Shown here one piece after another: positions 25,491 to 32,481 of a stretch of 64,000 nt of DNA. Every line of letters starts with the position of its first letter. Position 1 is the first letter of the stretch. Below the pieces are notes generated by a model. It saw only the letters and a program-made list of their open reading frames with translations, ran no database searches and was not told where the DNA came from. The DNA is from Desulfovibrio sp. JY (GTDB lineage: Bacteria; Desulfobacterota; Desulfovibrionia; Desulfovibrionales; Desulfovibrionaceae): assembly GCA_021730285.1 (NCBI GenBank), contig CP082962.1, forward strand, positions 3,791,501 to 3,855,500, written 5' to 3'. The position numbers and the translations under genes were made by a program.

Positions 25491-26774
25491 TCAAATCGCC
25501 TTCACCTCCAGAATATCCCGCCAGTTCGTCGTGTAATGCGGCGAGCGCAGGGCCTGCTTCATGCGCCAGTCCTGCTCGATGCCGCAGGCGGCGAACTTGA
25601 GCGCGTCCCGGCCAAAACGGTCGTTGATCGCATCGAGCACGCGCATGAGCCGCTCTCCCCTGCCCCCGGCTTCCGGCTCGGGTTCCAGCAACGAAAGCTG
25701 CCGGTTTTTCAGGCGCTCCAGGCCGGACAGCATGATGCCGGCCTTCTTGTAGCGGTAGCCTTTGCGGAAAATGCGTTCCAACACCCGGATCGCGGCCCGG
25801 ATGATCGCGGCGGTGTGCGCCGTGGCCACGGGCAAGGCGGCATAGGCGGAGTTCGCATACTGGGGCTCACCTTCGATAAAGGTATTCGTCTGCACCCAGA
25901 CCGTGACGCCATTCGCCTGCAGGCGCGCGGCGCGCATGCGTTCGGCCGCCCGGGTGACGTAGGTGGCCACGGCCTCGCGCATGTCCTCGATGGCCAGGAC
26001 GGGCCGGCTGAACGATCGTGAGGCGGCCACCGACTTCTTGGCCGGCGCGACGGTCTCCAGGTCGAGACACGGGATCCCCCGCAGCTCGAGCTGGGTGTGC
26101 AGCCCACCGATGGTCATCCGCTTCTTGACCAGGTCCCGTGGCAGATCCCGAAACTGCCGGGCATTGCGCACGCCAAGGCGCTCCAGCATGGCGGTGTAGC
26201 GCCGACCGATGCCCCAGACATCCTCCACCGGCACCCTCTCCAGCACGGCATCCGGATCCGCGCACGCCTCGAAATCCAGCACGCCCTCGAGGGCGGCGTC
26301 CTTCTTGGCCAGCTTGTTGGCCACCTTGGCCAGGGTTTTGGTCGGCCCGAGCCCGATGGAGACCGGGATGCCTGTCCAGCGCCCGACCGTCGCCCGGATC
26401 TGCCGGCTGTAGGCCATGACATCGTATGGCATGCCGGTCAGCTCCAGGAACGCCTCGTCGATGGAATAGATCTCCAGGTTCGGGGTGAACCGGGCCAGGG
26501 TTTTCATGACCCGGGCCGACATGTCGCCGTAGAGCGTGTAGTTCGAGGAGAACACGGCCGCGTTGTGCCGGCGGAACAGCTCCCGGCACTCGAAGGCCGG
26601 CTTGCCCATGGGGATGCCGGCGGCCTTGGCCTCGGCCGAGCGGGCGATGACGCAGCCGTCGTTGTTGGACAGCACGACCACGGGACGGTTGGCCAGGGAC
26701 GGCACAAACACCTTTTCGCACGAGGCGTAAAAGGAGTTGCAGTCCACCAGGGCCAGGATCTGGCGGGGCGGCAT
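25491..26774 (-). CDS. umuC: Y-family translesion DNA polymerase, UmuC
   Basis: 427 aa, the normal length of UmuC. The N-terminal palm carries LVDCNSFYASCE and the catalytic pair within IYSIDEAFLEL; thumb and little-finger domains follow. Near residues 359-363 QLSLL resembles the beta-clamp-binding peptide expected in this polymerase. Together with activated UmuD it forms DNA polymerase V, which copies across lesions at the price of mutations. It lies 7 bases downstream of umuD in an accessory operon of the prophage, on the strand opposite to the late genes. Confidence 0.93.
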   Translation of the reverse strand: MPPRQILALVDCNSFYASCEKVFVPSLANRPVVVLSNNDGCVIARSAEAKAAGIPMGKPAFECRELFRRHNAAVFSSNYTLYGDMSARVMKTLARFTPNLEIYSIDEAFLELTGMPYDVMAYSRQIRATVGRWTGIPVSIGLGPTKTLAKVANKLAKKDAALEGVLDFEACADPDAVLERVPVEDVWGIGRRYTAMLERLGVRNARQFRDLPRDLVKKRMTIGGLHTQLELRGIPCLDLETVAPAKKSVAASRSFSRPVLAIEDMREAVATYVTRAAERMRAARLQANGVTVWVQTNTFIEGEPQYANSAYAALPVATAHTAAIIRAAIRVLERIFRKGYRYKKAGIMLSGLERLKNRQLSLLEPEPEAGGRGERLMRVLDAINDRFGRDALKFAACGIEQDWRMKQALRSPHYTTNWRDILEVKAI

Positions 26775-26781
26775 GGCGGCG

Positions 26782-27210
26782 TCAGGTCCGGTGGATGACG
26801 AAGGTGACCACGCCCCAGATCTCGAAGGAGGACTCCGGCCGGATCTCGATGGGCTTGTAGGCGTCGTTTTCCGGGGCCAGGAACAAACGCCCGTCCATGT
26901 GCTTCAGGCGCTTGACCGTCAGCTCCCCGTCCACGGCCGCGATGACGATGCGCCCTGGCCGGGCTTCCTCGGCCCGATCCACCACCAGGATGTCGCCGGA
27001 TTGGATGCCGGCGTCGCGCATGGATTCCCCGCTGGCGCGGACGTAGAACGTGGCCGCTGGATGGGTGATGCACAGGTCGTTGAGGTCCAGGGCCTGGTCG
27101 AGATAATCCTCGGCCGGGCTGGGAAAACCGGCAGACACCGGCGTCAGGTAGAACGGCAGGGGCAGCGGGGTCCTGGCCTCGAGAGGAATGGGCGGGAGTT
27201 GCGGGCGCAT
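26782..27210 (-). CDS. umuD: UmuD, LexA-like self-cleaving S24 protein
   Basis: 142 aa. The Ala-Gly cleavage site is at residues 27-28 (SAGFP), the catalytic Ser in SGESM at about 63 and the catalytic Lys in LTVKRL at about 100, each shifted by three relative to E. coli UmuD. RecA-stimulated self-cleavage would produce the active form that joins UmuC. The gene is preceded by AT-rich 17-bp repeats (27243-27279) that may be SOS operators. A prophage-carried umuDC pair would raise mutability of the lysogen after DNA damage. Confidence 0.9.
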   Translation of the reverse strand: MRPQLPPIPLEARTPLPLPFYLTPVSAGFPSPAEDYLDQALDLNDLCITHPAATFYVRASGESMRDAGIQSGDILVVDRAEEARPGRIVIAAVDGELTVKRLKHMDGRLFLAPENDAYKPIEIRPESSFEIWGVVTFVIHRT

Positions 27211-27242
27211 GGCCCCGTCATAGGGAAAAACGATGGGCGTTG

Positions 27243-27279
27243 TCCAGAAATATAAACAAAAGTTGTACTATATAAACAA
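27243..27279 (-). promoter_or_regulatory. Candidate operator repeats upstream of umuDC
   Basis: A 17-mer TTGTACTATATAAACAA at 27263-27279 has outer half-sites TTGT and ACAA. The 17-mer that starts 20 bases earlier (27243-27259) shares the ATATAAACAA half only. They lie 33-69 bases upstream of the umuD start and overlap AT-rich promoter-like sequence on the minus strand. LexA or a phage repressor is the likely binder; this is inference. Confidence 0.5.
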
Positions 27280-27405
27280 AAAGCTCGTCTATCTGCCCGT
27301 TCCTTTCATCTCAGTAATAAACCCAGTCGAGATAATCCTCTATCAAACTTCAGGTACAGGGGTAATGCCAGTTGAGTGCGGGGCTCAAGGGGCAACATGC
27401 GGATG

Positions 27406-27422
27406 TTGTACAATATAAACAA
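27406..27422. promoter_or_regulatory. Third copy of the umuDC operator-like 17-mer
   Basis: TTGTACAATATAAACAA differs from the copy at 27263 by a single base and has the same TTGT/ACAA ends. It lies beside the terminator after the HNH gene, about 195 bases upstream of umuD. It may be a distal operator for the same regulator. Confidence 0.4.
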
Positions 27423-27429
27423 ACACCTC

Positions 27430-27468
27430 AATTCCGGACGAGCCACAAAGCGCGGCTCGTCCGGAATT
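27430..27468 (-). terminator. Hairpin terminator after the HNH gene
   Basis: Bases 27430-27444 and 27454-27468 form a perfect 15-bp stem with a 9-base loop, starting 10 bases after the HNH stop codon. On the minus strand it is followed by GAGGTGTTTGTTT, which is moderately T-rich. It probably ends the accessory transcript before the umuDC promoter region. Confidence 0.65.
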
Positions 27469-27478
27469 AGCGCTACCG

Positions 27479-27790
27479 CTACACAGCCGTAAACGAACAG
27501 CTCCACTGGGGCCAATTATCACTTTTGCCGCGATTATTTTCCCAGTAGAGGGGCTGAAGGTTACTCAGATCGTCAGAGCCGCCCTGAGCTACGGGTTTGA
27601 TGTGGTCGATTTCCCAGCCACGGCTGCTACCCGTGTTTCCATAATCGGAGTACCGCATCCAGGCTCCACAGGTATCTTTCCGGTACTCGGCCGGGGAATT
27701 ACCCTGGACAATCTTGCCCTTACTCCAAACTTGTTGTTTGGTGCCTTCGTCGAAGGCCCCACCCCTGACATTACTACTGTGTTTTCTCAT
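27479..27790 (-). CDS. HNH endonuclease domain protein
   Basis: 103 aa from ATG 27790; an ATG at 27892 would add 34 residues without clear domain content. The HNH core is GWEIDHIKPVAQGGSDD followed by LSNLQPLYWENNRGKSD: the DH pair, the central Asn and the N..K element are all present. Small stand-alone HNH proteins of this type cut or nick DNA; in phages they act in packaging, homing or defence. It is transcribed in the same direction as the TAC operon upstream and is followed by a strong hairpin. Its specific role here is unknown. Confidence 0.82.
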   Translation of the reverse strand: MRKHSSNVRGGAFDEGTKQQVWSKGKIVQGNSPAEYRKDTCGAWMRYSDYGNTGSSRGWEIDHIKPVAQGGSDDLSNLQPLYWENNRGKSDNWPQWSCSFTAV

Positions 27791-27943
27791 GCTGACACCC
27801 AATTCGAGTTTTGGAGTGGGTGACTTGACACGAACAGGTGGGCATGCGATGGCTTGATTCCCCAATCTAGCCGCGAACTCAACTGTTCGCATCAAGGGCC
27901 GCCACCCACTCCGTTGGGCCTGGCGGCCTTTGACTCATATATA

Positions 27944-28471
27944 CTAAGTATCGTCGGAAGTGGGCGATACTTTTTTTCGTTTTTTCTGTTTGATTTTTAT
28001 ATTATCCTTGGATTCTTTTATTTGAGCATTCTCCTCTTTGACTATTGGCTGAGGTGGAATATGGATTGTCGGCAAATAAACTGGAGCATATGGCCCTCGT
28101 GAAGTAACAGTACATAAATACTCCCTAGCAGCACCGTAAAGCATGGAGGGGGCAAAATTTGTTTTAAGGGACTCCCATTTATCCTTAGGATAAGCTGCTG
28201 CTATCTCAAAAATGCCAACAACTTCAAGATAAAAGTCCCAAGCCTTTTCTTTCTCTGGATAGGGAGAAGATATTTGCAATGTTACTTGAAACTTTAACAG
28301 GTCCTCCGACACATCACCTACACCACCTCGGAGTGTGACAGTATCCATCTCATACGCTTCACCATTCTCCAATTTTTCTGGAGAGGTTTCAGGATTCGCT
28401 TTATAGCGAAATTCGGTATAAAAATGCGAAATAAGGCGGAGCGGTGGTGGGAATTTACTTTGCTGAGTCAT
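27944..28471 (-). CDS. SecB-like chaperone of a toxin-antitoxin-chaperone (TAC) system
   Basis: 175 aa. The segment APSMLYGAAREYLCTVTSRGPYAPVYLPTIHI (residues about 105-136, cited in part: AREYL, TSRG, YLP) parallels the SecB core in which an Arg-Glu helix is followed by a TRGG turn and a P-L-P.NF strand. The upstream part has alternating beta strands like SecB. An extra Lys-rich tail of about 35 residues follows. The gene is 11 bases after the antitoxin. In the Mycobacterium tuberculosis TAC locus a SecB-like protein protects the HigA-type antitoxin from degradation; the same role is inferred here. The DNA is much AT-richer than the phage backbone. Confidence 0.75.
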   Translation of the reverse strand: MTQQSKFPPPLRLISHFYTEFRYKANPETSPEKLENGEAYEMDTVTLRGGVGDVSEDLLKFQVTLQISSPYPEKEKAWDFYLEVVGIFEIAAAYPKDKWESLKTNFAPSMLYGAAREYLCTVTSRGPYAPVYLPTIHIPPQPIVKEENAQIKESKDNIKIKQKKRKKVSPTSDDT

Positions 28472-28482
28472 AAGATTATACC

Positions 28483-28905
28483 CTAAGCCACTAATGCCTT
28501 ATTGTTGTTTTTTTCATAATGAACGTTAGATACTGTGCCCTCAGGATGTATAGCTTTCCAGGTCGAAGGCTTACGTTGTTTTGATGTGTAGGTCCATTTT
28601 CCAATGCTGTCTATGGGAACAATCCGTGTCTCTGGTTTATAACCTAGTGCATGGAGGATCTTGATGAGGGTTTTCATGGTCAAATTAGCCTGTCCAGAAA
28701 GGACTTTCGTAACAAAAGGCTTACTAGTCCCAAGCCGTCTCGACAGTTCTGCTTTGCTTACATTGGTCTGTTTCATAATTAAATAAATTTGATCCGAGAT
28801 ATTATCAATATAATCATAATACGACCAGTCTTCAGAACTAATTTGAGAAACAAACTCAACAAAACACCCGCTATATTCAACATTATTTATGAGGCAAGAT
28901 TTCAT
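28483..28905 (-). CDS. HigA-like XRE antitoxin of the TAC system
   Basis: 140 aa from ATG 28905, which overlaps the toxin stop as TAATG and has AGGAG nine bases upstream; the frame is open further upstream, but this start has the best support. The XRE-type HTH lies at about residues 48-90 (SKAELSRRLGTSKPFVTKVLSG, cited in part: SKPFVTKVL). After it, about 45 residues continue with aromatic-rich IGKWTYTSKQ and TWKAIHPEG; an extension of this sort is what carries the chaperone-addiction segment in TAC antitoxins. It should neutralise the toxin and repress the operon. Confidence 0.78.
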   Translation of the reverse strand: MKSCLINNVEYSGCFVEFVSQISSEDWSYYDYIDNISDQIYLIMKQTNVSKAELSRRLGTSKPFVTKVLSGQANLTMKTLIKILHALGYKPETRIVPIDSIGKWTYTSKQRKPSTWKAIHPEGTVSNVHYEKNNNKALVA

Positions 28906-29288
28906 TACACCAACTCCTTCACGCAAAGCTCGACGAGCCTTTGTGCTCTTTTTACCTCCGACTTTGGCCAACGGTCACGTTTTTTTCTAAAGCAATTAAC
29001 AACCACAAAAATAGTTTTGTCTTTATCGAGATATATACCAGGCAGACGGAGTTGTTTTCCTGCTTTGATAGCATAATAGCCTTCGTCGCCGTAATGTTTA
29101 AATTTTCCTTCGTTCCGAGGAAATTCGCCTAAAGTCAAGAAGTGTTTAATGAACCGAATAGCCAAAGTGCGTTCCTGCTCTTTTATACCAGGGCAACGCA
29201 GCAGAGGACCCTTGATTTCGTCCGGCGCCTTTTCAAACCAGTAGAGGACCGCCCGCCCCTGCGCTTCTAGTATGGTCATAACCGGCAT
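28905..29288 (-). CDS. RelE/HigB-like toxin of the TAC system
   Basis: 127 aa from ATG 29288 with AAAGG six bases upstream. The C-terminal half has the RelE-superfamily pattern: YAIKAGKQLRLPGIY strand, KTIFVVVNCFRKKRDRWP and an amphipathic KSEVKRAQRLVEL helix, with basic residues where mRNA-cleaving members have theirs. HigB-type toxins cut translated mRNA on the ribosome. The toxin-first gene order followed by an XRE antitoxin is typical of hig-type modules. Substrate and activity are inferred. Confidence 0.75.
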   Translation of the reverse strand: MPVMTILEAQGRAVLYWFEKAPDEIKGPLLRCPGIKEQERTLAIRFIKHFLTLGEFPRNEGKFKHYGDEGYYAIKAGKQLRLPGIYLDKDKTIFVVVNCFRKKRDRWPKSEVKRAQRLVELCVKELV

Positions 29289-29289
29289 G

Positions 29290-29307
29290 GTTAACCTTTA
29301 GGTAAAC
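29290..29307 (-). promoter_or_regulatory. Candidate TAC operator
   Basis: GTTAACC-TTTA-GGTAAAC forms an imperfect palindrome (6 of 7 positions paired), directly upstream of the toxin start. Its placement fits autoregulation by the antitoxin. Confidence 0.5.
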
Positions 29308-29543
29308 TCGAAGAAGTTTTCTGTCAAGTCAACATTCAAGCAATGCCTTGATATTTATTTAACATTCCGTTTTTTTTAACAAAATAAGCTTGCTCAAAGA
29401 GGGAAAAGGAGCGTTGAGACGAGTTATCTTTATAGCCGGCATTCCCTCCTGGCATCCGGCATTTTTGCTCTTTGCAACAACCTAACCATCTAAGTATTAT
29501 GATGAATTCTTCGACACAACGCTCATCGTTCGCATTTTAGCAC

Positions 29544-29669
29544 CTAGTTGCTCAAAACAAACCCATTAGGTTCTATACGCTCGTCGACGCCGCGATCCTT
29601 GATGCGGCGGGCATTGAACGCGCGGTTGCGGGGTTGGCCATGGGCATCGAGCGTCCCATCAGAACCCAT
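29544..29669 (-). CDS. Small 41-aa ORF downstream of the CI-linked gene
   Basis: An ATG at 29669 is preceded by AGAGGAG with ideal spacing and opens a 41-codon frame ending at TAG 29544-29546. The product is polar with several Arg and Asp residues (NARRIKDRGVDER). It starts 21 bases after the stop of the 219-aa gene and would be co-transcribed with it. Its base composition is closer to the phage backbone than to its AT-rich neighbours. No family recognised; the ribosome site is the main evidence. Confidence 0.45.
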   Translation of the reverse strand: MGSDGTLDAHGQPRNRAFNARRIKDRGVDERIEPNGFVLSN

Positions 29670-29690
29670 GTCGCTCTCCTCTAGTCCGTG

Positions 29691-30350
29691 TCAGGAAGTG
29701 GAAGTTGCGGGCGATCCTTCCTGTGTCCGAATGCTGGGATCGGTGCCGGTAATCAGCCATTCGACAAAATGATCTTGGGAGATAGGGAACTCATCAACTT
29801 TCACAAGGTGTTGTTTCTGATCATCTGGAACGAGCTTGGCGACCTCGAGATACCCAGCAAAACGTTTTGTTTGGACGCGAAGGATATACTCCTTTTTCTT
29901 CACCTCTTCTCCATGTGAGACATAATTCTGTCCAAACAAAGCGATATATCGCTTTATTTCAGCATCATCTGGGCGTGTTGGCCACTTCTGAAGATTGACG
30001 GCAGCAGGAATAGCCGGGCTTGATTTTTGTATTTGAAAGGCAACTTTGACATGTTGGAGAGCTGTCTTCGATGTCTCATAAGCTTCTCGTGTATCGTAAA
30101 CAGTATACCCCTCCCGAAATTCAAATCTACTTCCCTGTGTCCATGCTTGTTCAGGAATTTTATTTACTTTCTGTGTTGTAAATCGAATATCAATTGCTTC
30201 ACGAAACTGTGAGGCAATTGGGAAAGCCCATCCTTCAGCATAGCCATCAGCAAAAGTTGCTAGTAACGTCTCCAGTCGATTGGTCTTATTTTGAGCAATA
30301 AGCTTCTGAAATATTTTAAAGGGATGGCTTAGCGTCAAAGATGCGTTCAT
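29691..30350 (-). CDS. Hypothetical protein co-transcribed with the repressor
   Basis: 219 aa, starting 12 bases after the repressor stop, so it should be expressed in the lysogen. The sequence looks like a soluble mixed alpha/beta protein with no signal peptide or membrane segment and no catalytic motif that I recognise. A Pro/Lys-containing middle (PAIPAAVNLQKWPTRPDD) may be a linker between two domains. Composition is AT-rich, unlike the late genes. Genes placed directly behind phage repressors often serve superinfection exclusion, defence or lysogen fitness; which applies here is unknown. Confidence 0.65.
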   Translation of the reverse strand: MNASLTLSHPFKIFQKLIAQNKTNRLETLLATFADGYAEGWAFPIASQFREAIDIRFTTQKVNKIPEQAWTQGSRFEFREGYTVYDTREAYETSKTALQHVKVAFQIQKSSPAIPAAVNLQKWPTRPDDAEIKRYIALFGQNYVSHGEEVKKKEYILRVQTKRFAGYLEVAKLVPDDQKQHLVKVDEFPISQDHFVEWLITGTDPSIRTQEGSPATSTS

Positions 30351-30362
30351 TGTATCGGTCCG

Positions 30363-30854
30363 TTAGATGTCTTTCCCGAAGTCAGCCCCGGGCTCATGGA
30401 GGTTATGATATCCAGGATCGGCCGGAGGCTCGGCGGTCTTGTAGATGCTTTTAGTGCGGAGAGTCTTCCCCATCACGATGGCATCAAGGCCATCAGCTAT
30501 TCGCTCTTTCGGGGTACCCAGCTCGGTTTGAAGCCGCTTGTAGGTGAGCATCTCCCGCTGAGCAGGGGATAGGTTTGGCGAAGTTTCTTCAGCAGGTACG
30601 GCTATCTGTTCAGAGGATGCTTCGTTCTGAAAGATGTTGCCTTCACCCGTCAAAAGCCAAGTCCCATTGAGATGAAAAACGTTGACCCAGTTCGCTAATG
30701 TACTCCGGGAAGGTTCCCTCTTTCCCGTCAAATAGCCGCTGAGCGTTTGTTTAGTAACTCCGCCATGCTGCGCAAATTCCACGTCCTTAACTCTAAGGAC
30801 TTGAATTAACTCGCGTAGCCGTGTCGCGAACTTTTGATTGTCGTCGGAATTCAT
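30363..30854 (-). CDS. CI-like phage repressor (XRE HTH)
   Basis: 163 aa. An N-terminal HTH at about residues 8-60 includes VTKQTLSGYLTGKREPSRSTL (cited in part: KQTLSGYLTG) and is followed by WLLTGEG, a signature of many CI-type repressors. The C-terminal half lacks an S24 catalytic Ser/Lys pair, so RecA-driven self-cleavage is not expected; induction may depend on another factor. It is divergent from the Cro-like gene, with palindromic sites in between, which is the classic lysogeny switch layout. Confidence 0.85.
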   Translation of the reverse strand: MNSDDNQKFATRLRELIQVLRVKDVEFAQHGGVTKQTLSGYLTGKREPSRSTLANWVNVFHLNGTWLLTGEGNIFQNEASSEQIAVPAEETSPNLSPAQREMLTYKRLQTELGTPKERIADGLDAIVMGKTLRTKSIYKTAEPPADPGYHNLHEPGADFGKDI

Positions 30855-30868
30855 TTTTTAAGTAAAAA

Positions 30869-31000
30869 TCGTTGACGTAAGTTCACGAAATTCATTAAAG
30901 CCAAAACCACGGGACACGTTTTCGCCAACTAGGACCTAGCCCGTCCTGCCAGCGGCCCCAAAAAGAGGTTTCGCTATGCAATTCTGTGAACCTGTTCACA
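30869..31000. promoter_or_regulatory. CI/Cro switch region with operator-like palindromes
   Basis: A perfect palindrome TGTGAAC-CT-GTTCACA is at 30985-31000, within the first codons of the Cro-like gene. A related imperfect palindrome (TCGTTGAC-GTAA-GTTCACGA) is at 30869-30888 and overlaps a plus-strand -35-like TTGACG at 30872. Both contain GTTCAC half-sites. Binding by CI or Cro is inferred. Confidence 0.55.
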
Positions 31001-31248
31001 CAATTACCCCCACCCGTCAAGATAGGTGCCGCGCCTGGCTCGTGGAGCGGCGCATTGTTTTCAAGGAACTGGCCGCGGACGCCGGTATGTCCAAAACCAC
31101 GCTGTCCAACATCATCGCCGGACGCCGGGCCACACCCGACCATATCCGAAAACTGATCGCACTCGGCGTGCCGGCCGAGCTGTTGCCCGAGCCGCGCAAG
31201 CCCGGAAAGCCAGGCCCCAAGCCCAAAACCGACCACCCGGCCCTGTAG
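30976..31248 (+). CDS. Cro-like HTH regulator
   Basis: 90 aa, divergent from the repressor. The HTH spans about residues 28-50 (FKELAADAGMSKTTLSNIIAG, cited in part: MSKTTLSNI). The C-terminal tail is Pro/Lys-rich. AGAGG seven bases upstream supports the ATG at 30976. It would repress the CI promoter and open the early rightward transcript that continues through the CII-like gene to the excisionase-like gene. Confidence 0.78.
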   Translation: MQFCEPVHTITPTRQDRCRAWLVERRIVFKELAADAGMSKTTLSNIIAGRRATPDHIRKLIALGVPAELLPEPRKPGKPGPKPKTDHPAL

Positions 31249-31316
31249 GGCGGCCAGTATCCCTGGCTAGCCCGTTTTCGCGGCCCATGCCACGCAAAAT
31301 CGACAGGAGAATCAGC

Positions 31317-31769
31317 ATGCCACGCCACGAGTACCCGTCCCTCACCCCGATCCTGCACGCGCTCGTCAAACGCGCGCCGTCAGGCATCGGCGCGCAAACC
31401 ATCGCCAACATGCTGGGCTGGCATTACCCGACCATGATGTCCGAGCTGTCCGGCCAGCCCGGCCACAAGTGCGGCGTGGACCGGCTGTTGCCGGTGATGG
31501 ACATCACGGACTCGGACGAGCCCCTGCACTTCCTGGCCCGGGAGATGGGCGGCGTGTTCGTGCGCCTGCCCAGCATCGATGACGGTGACGACCCGGTGCA
31601 GCAGCAGTGCTTGGTTGCGGTCCGCGAATTCGGCGAGCTGATCGCGGCCTGCGCCGACGCCCTGGCCGACAACACCATCAAGCCGGACGAGCGCATCCGC
31701 ATCCGGCGCGAAGGCTACGAAGCCGTGGCCGCCATCATGGCCCTGCTCAAGCTGGTGGAGGCGGACTGA
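31317..31769 (+). CDS. CII-like phage regulatory protein
   Basis: 150 aa from ATG 31317 with CAGGAG upstream; the frame is open before it. The N-terminal half has IGAQTIANMLGWHYPTMMSELSGQPGHKCGVDRLLPVMDITD, a pattern typical of the phage regulatory CII family found in many proteobacterial prophages (short quotes: ANMLG, LMSEL-like helix, LLPVMDIT). The C-terminal half is a long helix pair. It lies directly behind the Cro-like gene, as expected for a regulator of the lysis-lysogeny decision. Confidence 0.7.
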   Translation: MPRHEYPSLTPILHALVKRAPSGIGAQTIANMLGWHYPTMMSELSGQPGHKCGVDRLLPVMDITDSDEPLHFLAREMGGVFVRLPSIDDGDDPVQQQCLVAVREFGELIAACADALADNTIKPDERIRIRREGYEAVAAIMALLKLVEAD

Positions 31770-31840
31770 TGGACGACCCGCGCACAGACAAAATTTCCGA
31801 GCCCGTCCGGGGCGTCCCGTGCCCAGGCCAAGGAGACCGC

Positions 31841-32095
31841 ATGAGCACCGATGTCGTTGCCTACAAGGCCGCCAAGCTGCGTCACGATCTGGCCCAGGCC
31901 TGCCTGGAAGCGGACAACTACGCGATATCGCTGCGCGAAAAGCTCGACGCCGTATCGCCAAGCGTGGTGATCAAGTTGGGACCGACCATGGGCACGACCG
32001 AAGCCATGATGCGCGAGTGCCTGCGCCTGGTCGGCAGCCTGGAGGTGGCGCAACACGCTCTGCAGCGCCTTGAAGAGATGGGAGCACAGCCGTGA
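31841..32095 (+). CDS. Small helical hypothetical protein
   Basis: 84 aa from ATG 31841 with a strong AAGGAG; an alternative ATG at 31769 overlaps the previous stop and would add 24 residues. The protein is predicted to be mostly helical (YKAAKLRHDLAQACLEADNY). No family recognised. The stop overlaps the GTG of the next gene. Confidence 0.55.
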   Translation: MSTDVVAYKAAKLRHDLAQACLEADNYAISLREKLDAVSPSVVIKLGPTMGTTEAMMRECLRLVGSLEVAQHALQRLEEMGAQP

Positions 32096-32481
32096 TTACC
32101 ATCGAATCCGTGCAAAATGGCGTGTTGCTCGACGCCGGAGGCCGGCGCATGGTGTATGAGCTGTGTCCCGGGCGGCGCACACAGGCCGTGCATGACCTGC
32201 TGGTCGCCGTGGCAACGGAACTGGCCGCCGGCATCGAGGTTCGTATTGAGGTCCTGGACCCGCGCGGCCAGGATGCGCCGATCACCATCCGCCCGCAGAA
32301 ACGATCCCTCAACGCTGAGGATATCGAAGCCGAATACGGCATCCCGGCCCGGACCCTCGAGGACTGGCGCGCGTCGGGCAAGGGCCCGCCCTACGTCAAG
32401 CCGGGCAAGCGCGTGATCTACCTGCGCGAGGATTTCGAGGACTTTTTACGCGCGCACATCGTGACATCGGGCAGGGGCTAG
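32092..32481 (+). CDS. Excisionase-like HTH protein
   Basis: 129 aa from GTG 32092. The C-terminal 55 residues form a MerR/excisionase-type winged HTH: LNAEDIEAEYGIPARTLEDWRASGKGPPYVKPGKRVIYLREDFEDFL (key parts: GIPARTLEDW, PPYVKPGKR, YLREDFEDFL). Such domains bind DNA as excisionases. The gene ends by overlapping the end of the convergent integrase gene, so it is the last gene of the early transcript and well placed to control excision. The N-terminal half is of unknown function. Confidence 0.7.
   Translation: MITIESVQNGVLLDAGGRRMVYELCPGRRTQAVHDLLVAVATELAAGIEVRIEVLDPRGQDAPITIRPQKRSLNAEDIEAEYGIPARTLEDWRASGKGPPYVKPGKRVIYLREDFEDFLRAHIVTSGRG

Noticed and set aside
27233-27418. A 61-codon plus-strand frame over the umuDC control region
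   Set aside because: No ribosome site or conserved content; the stretch is explained by operator-like repeats.
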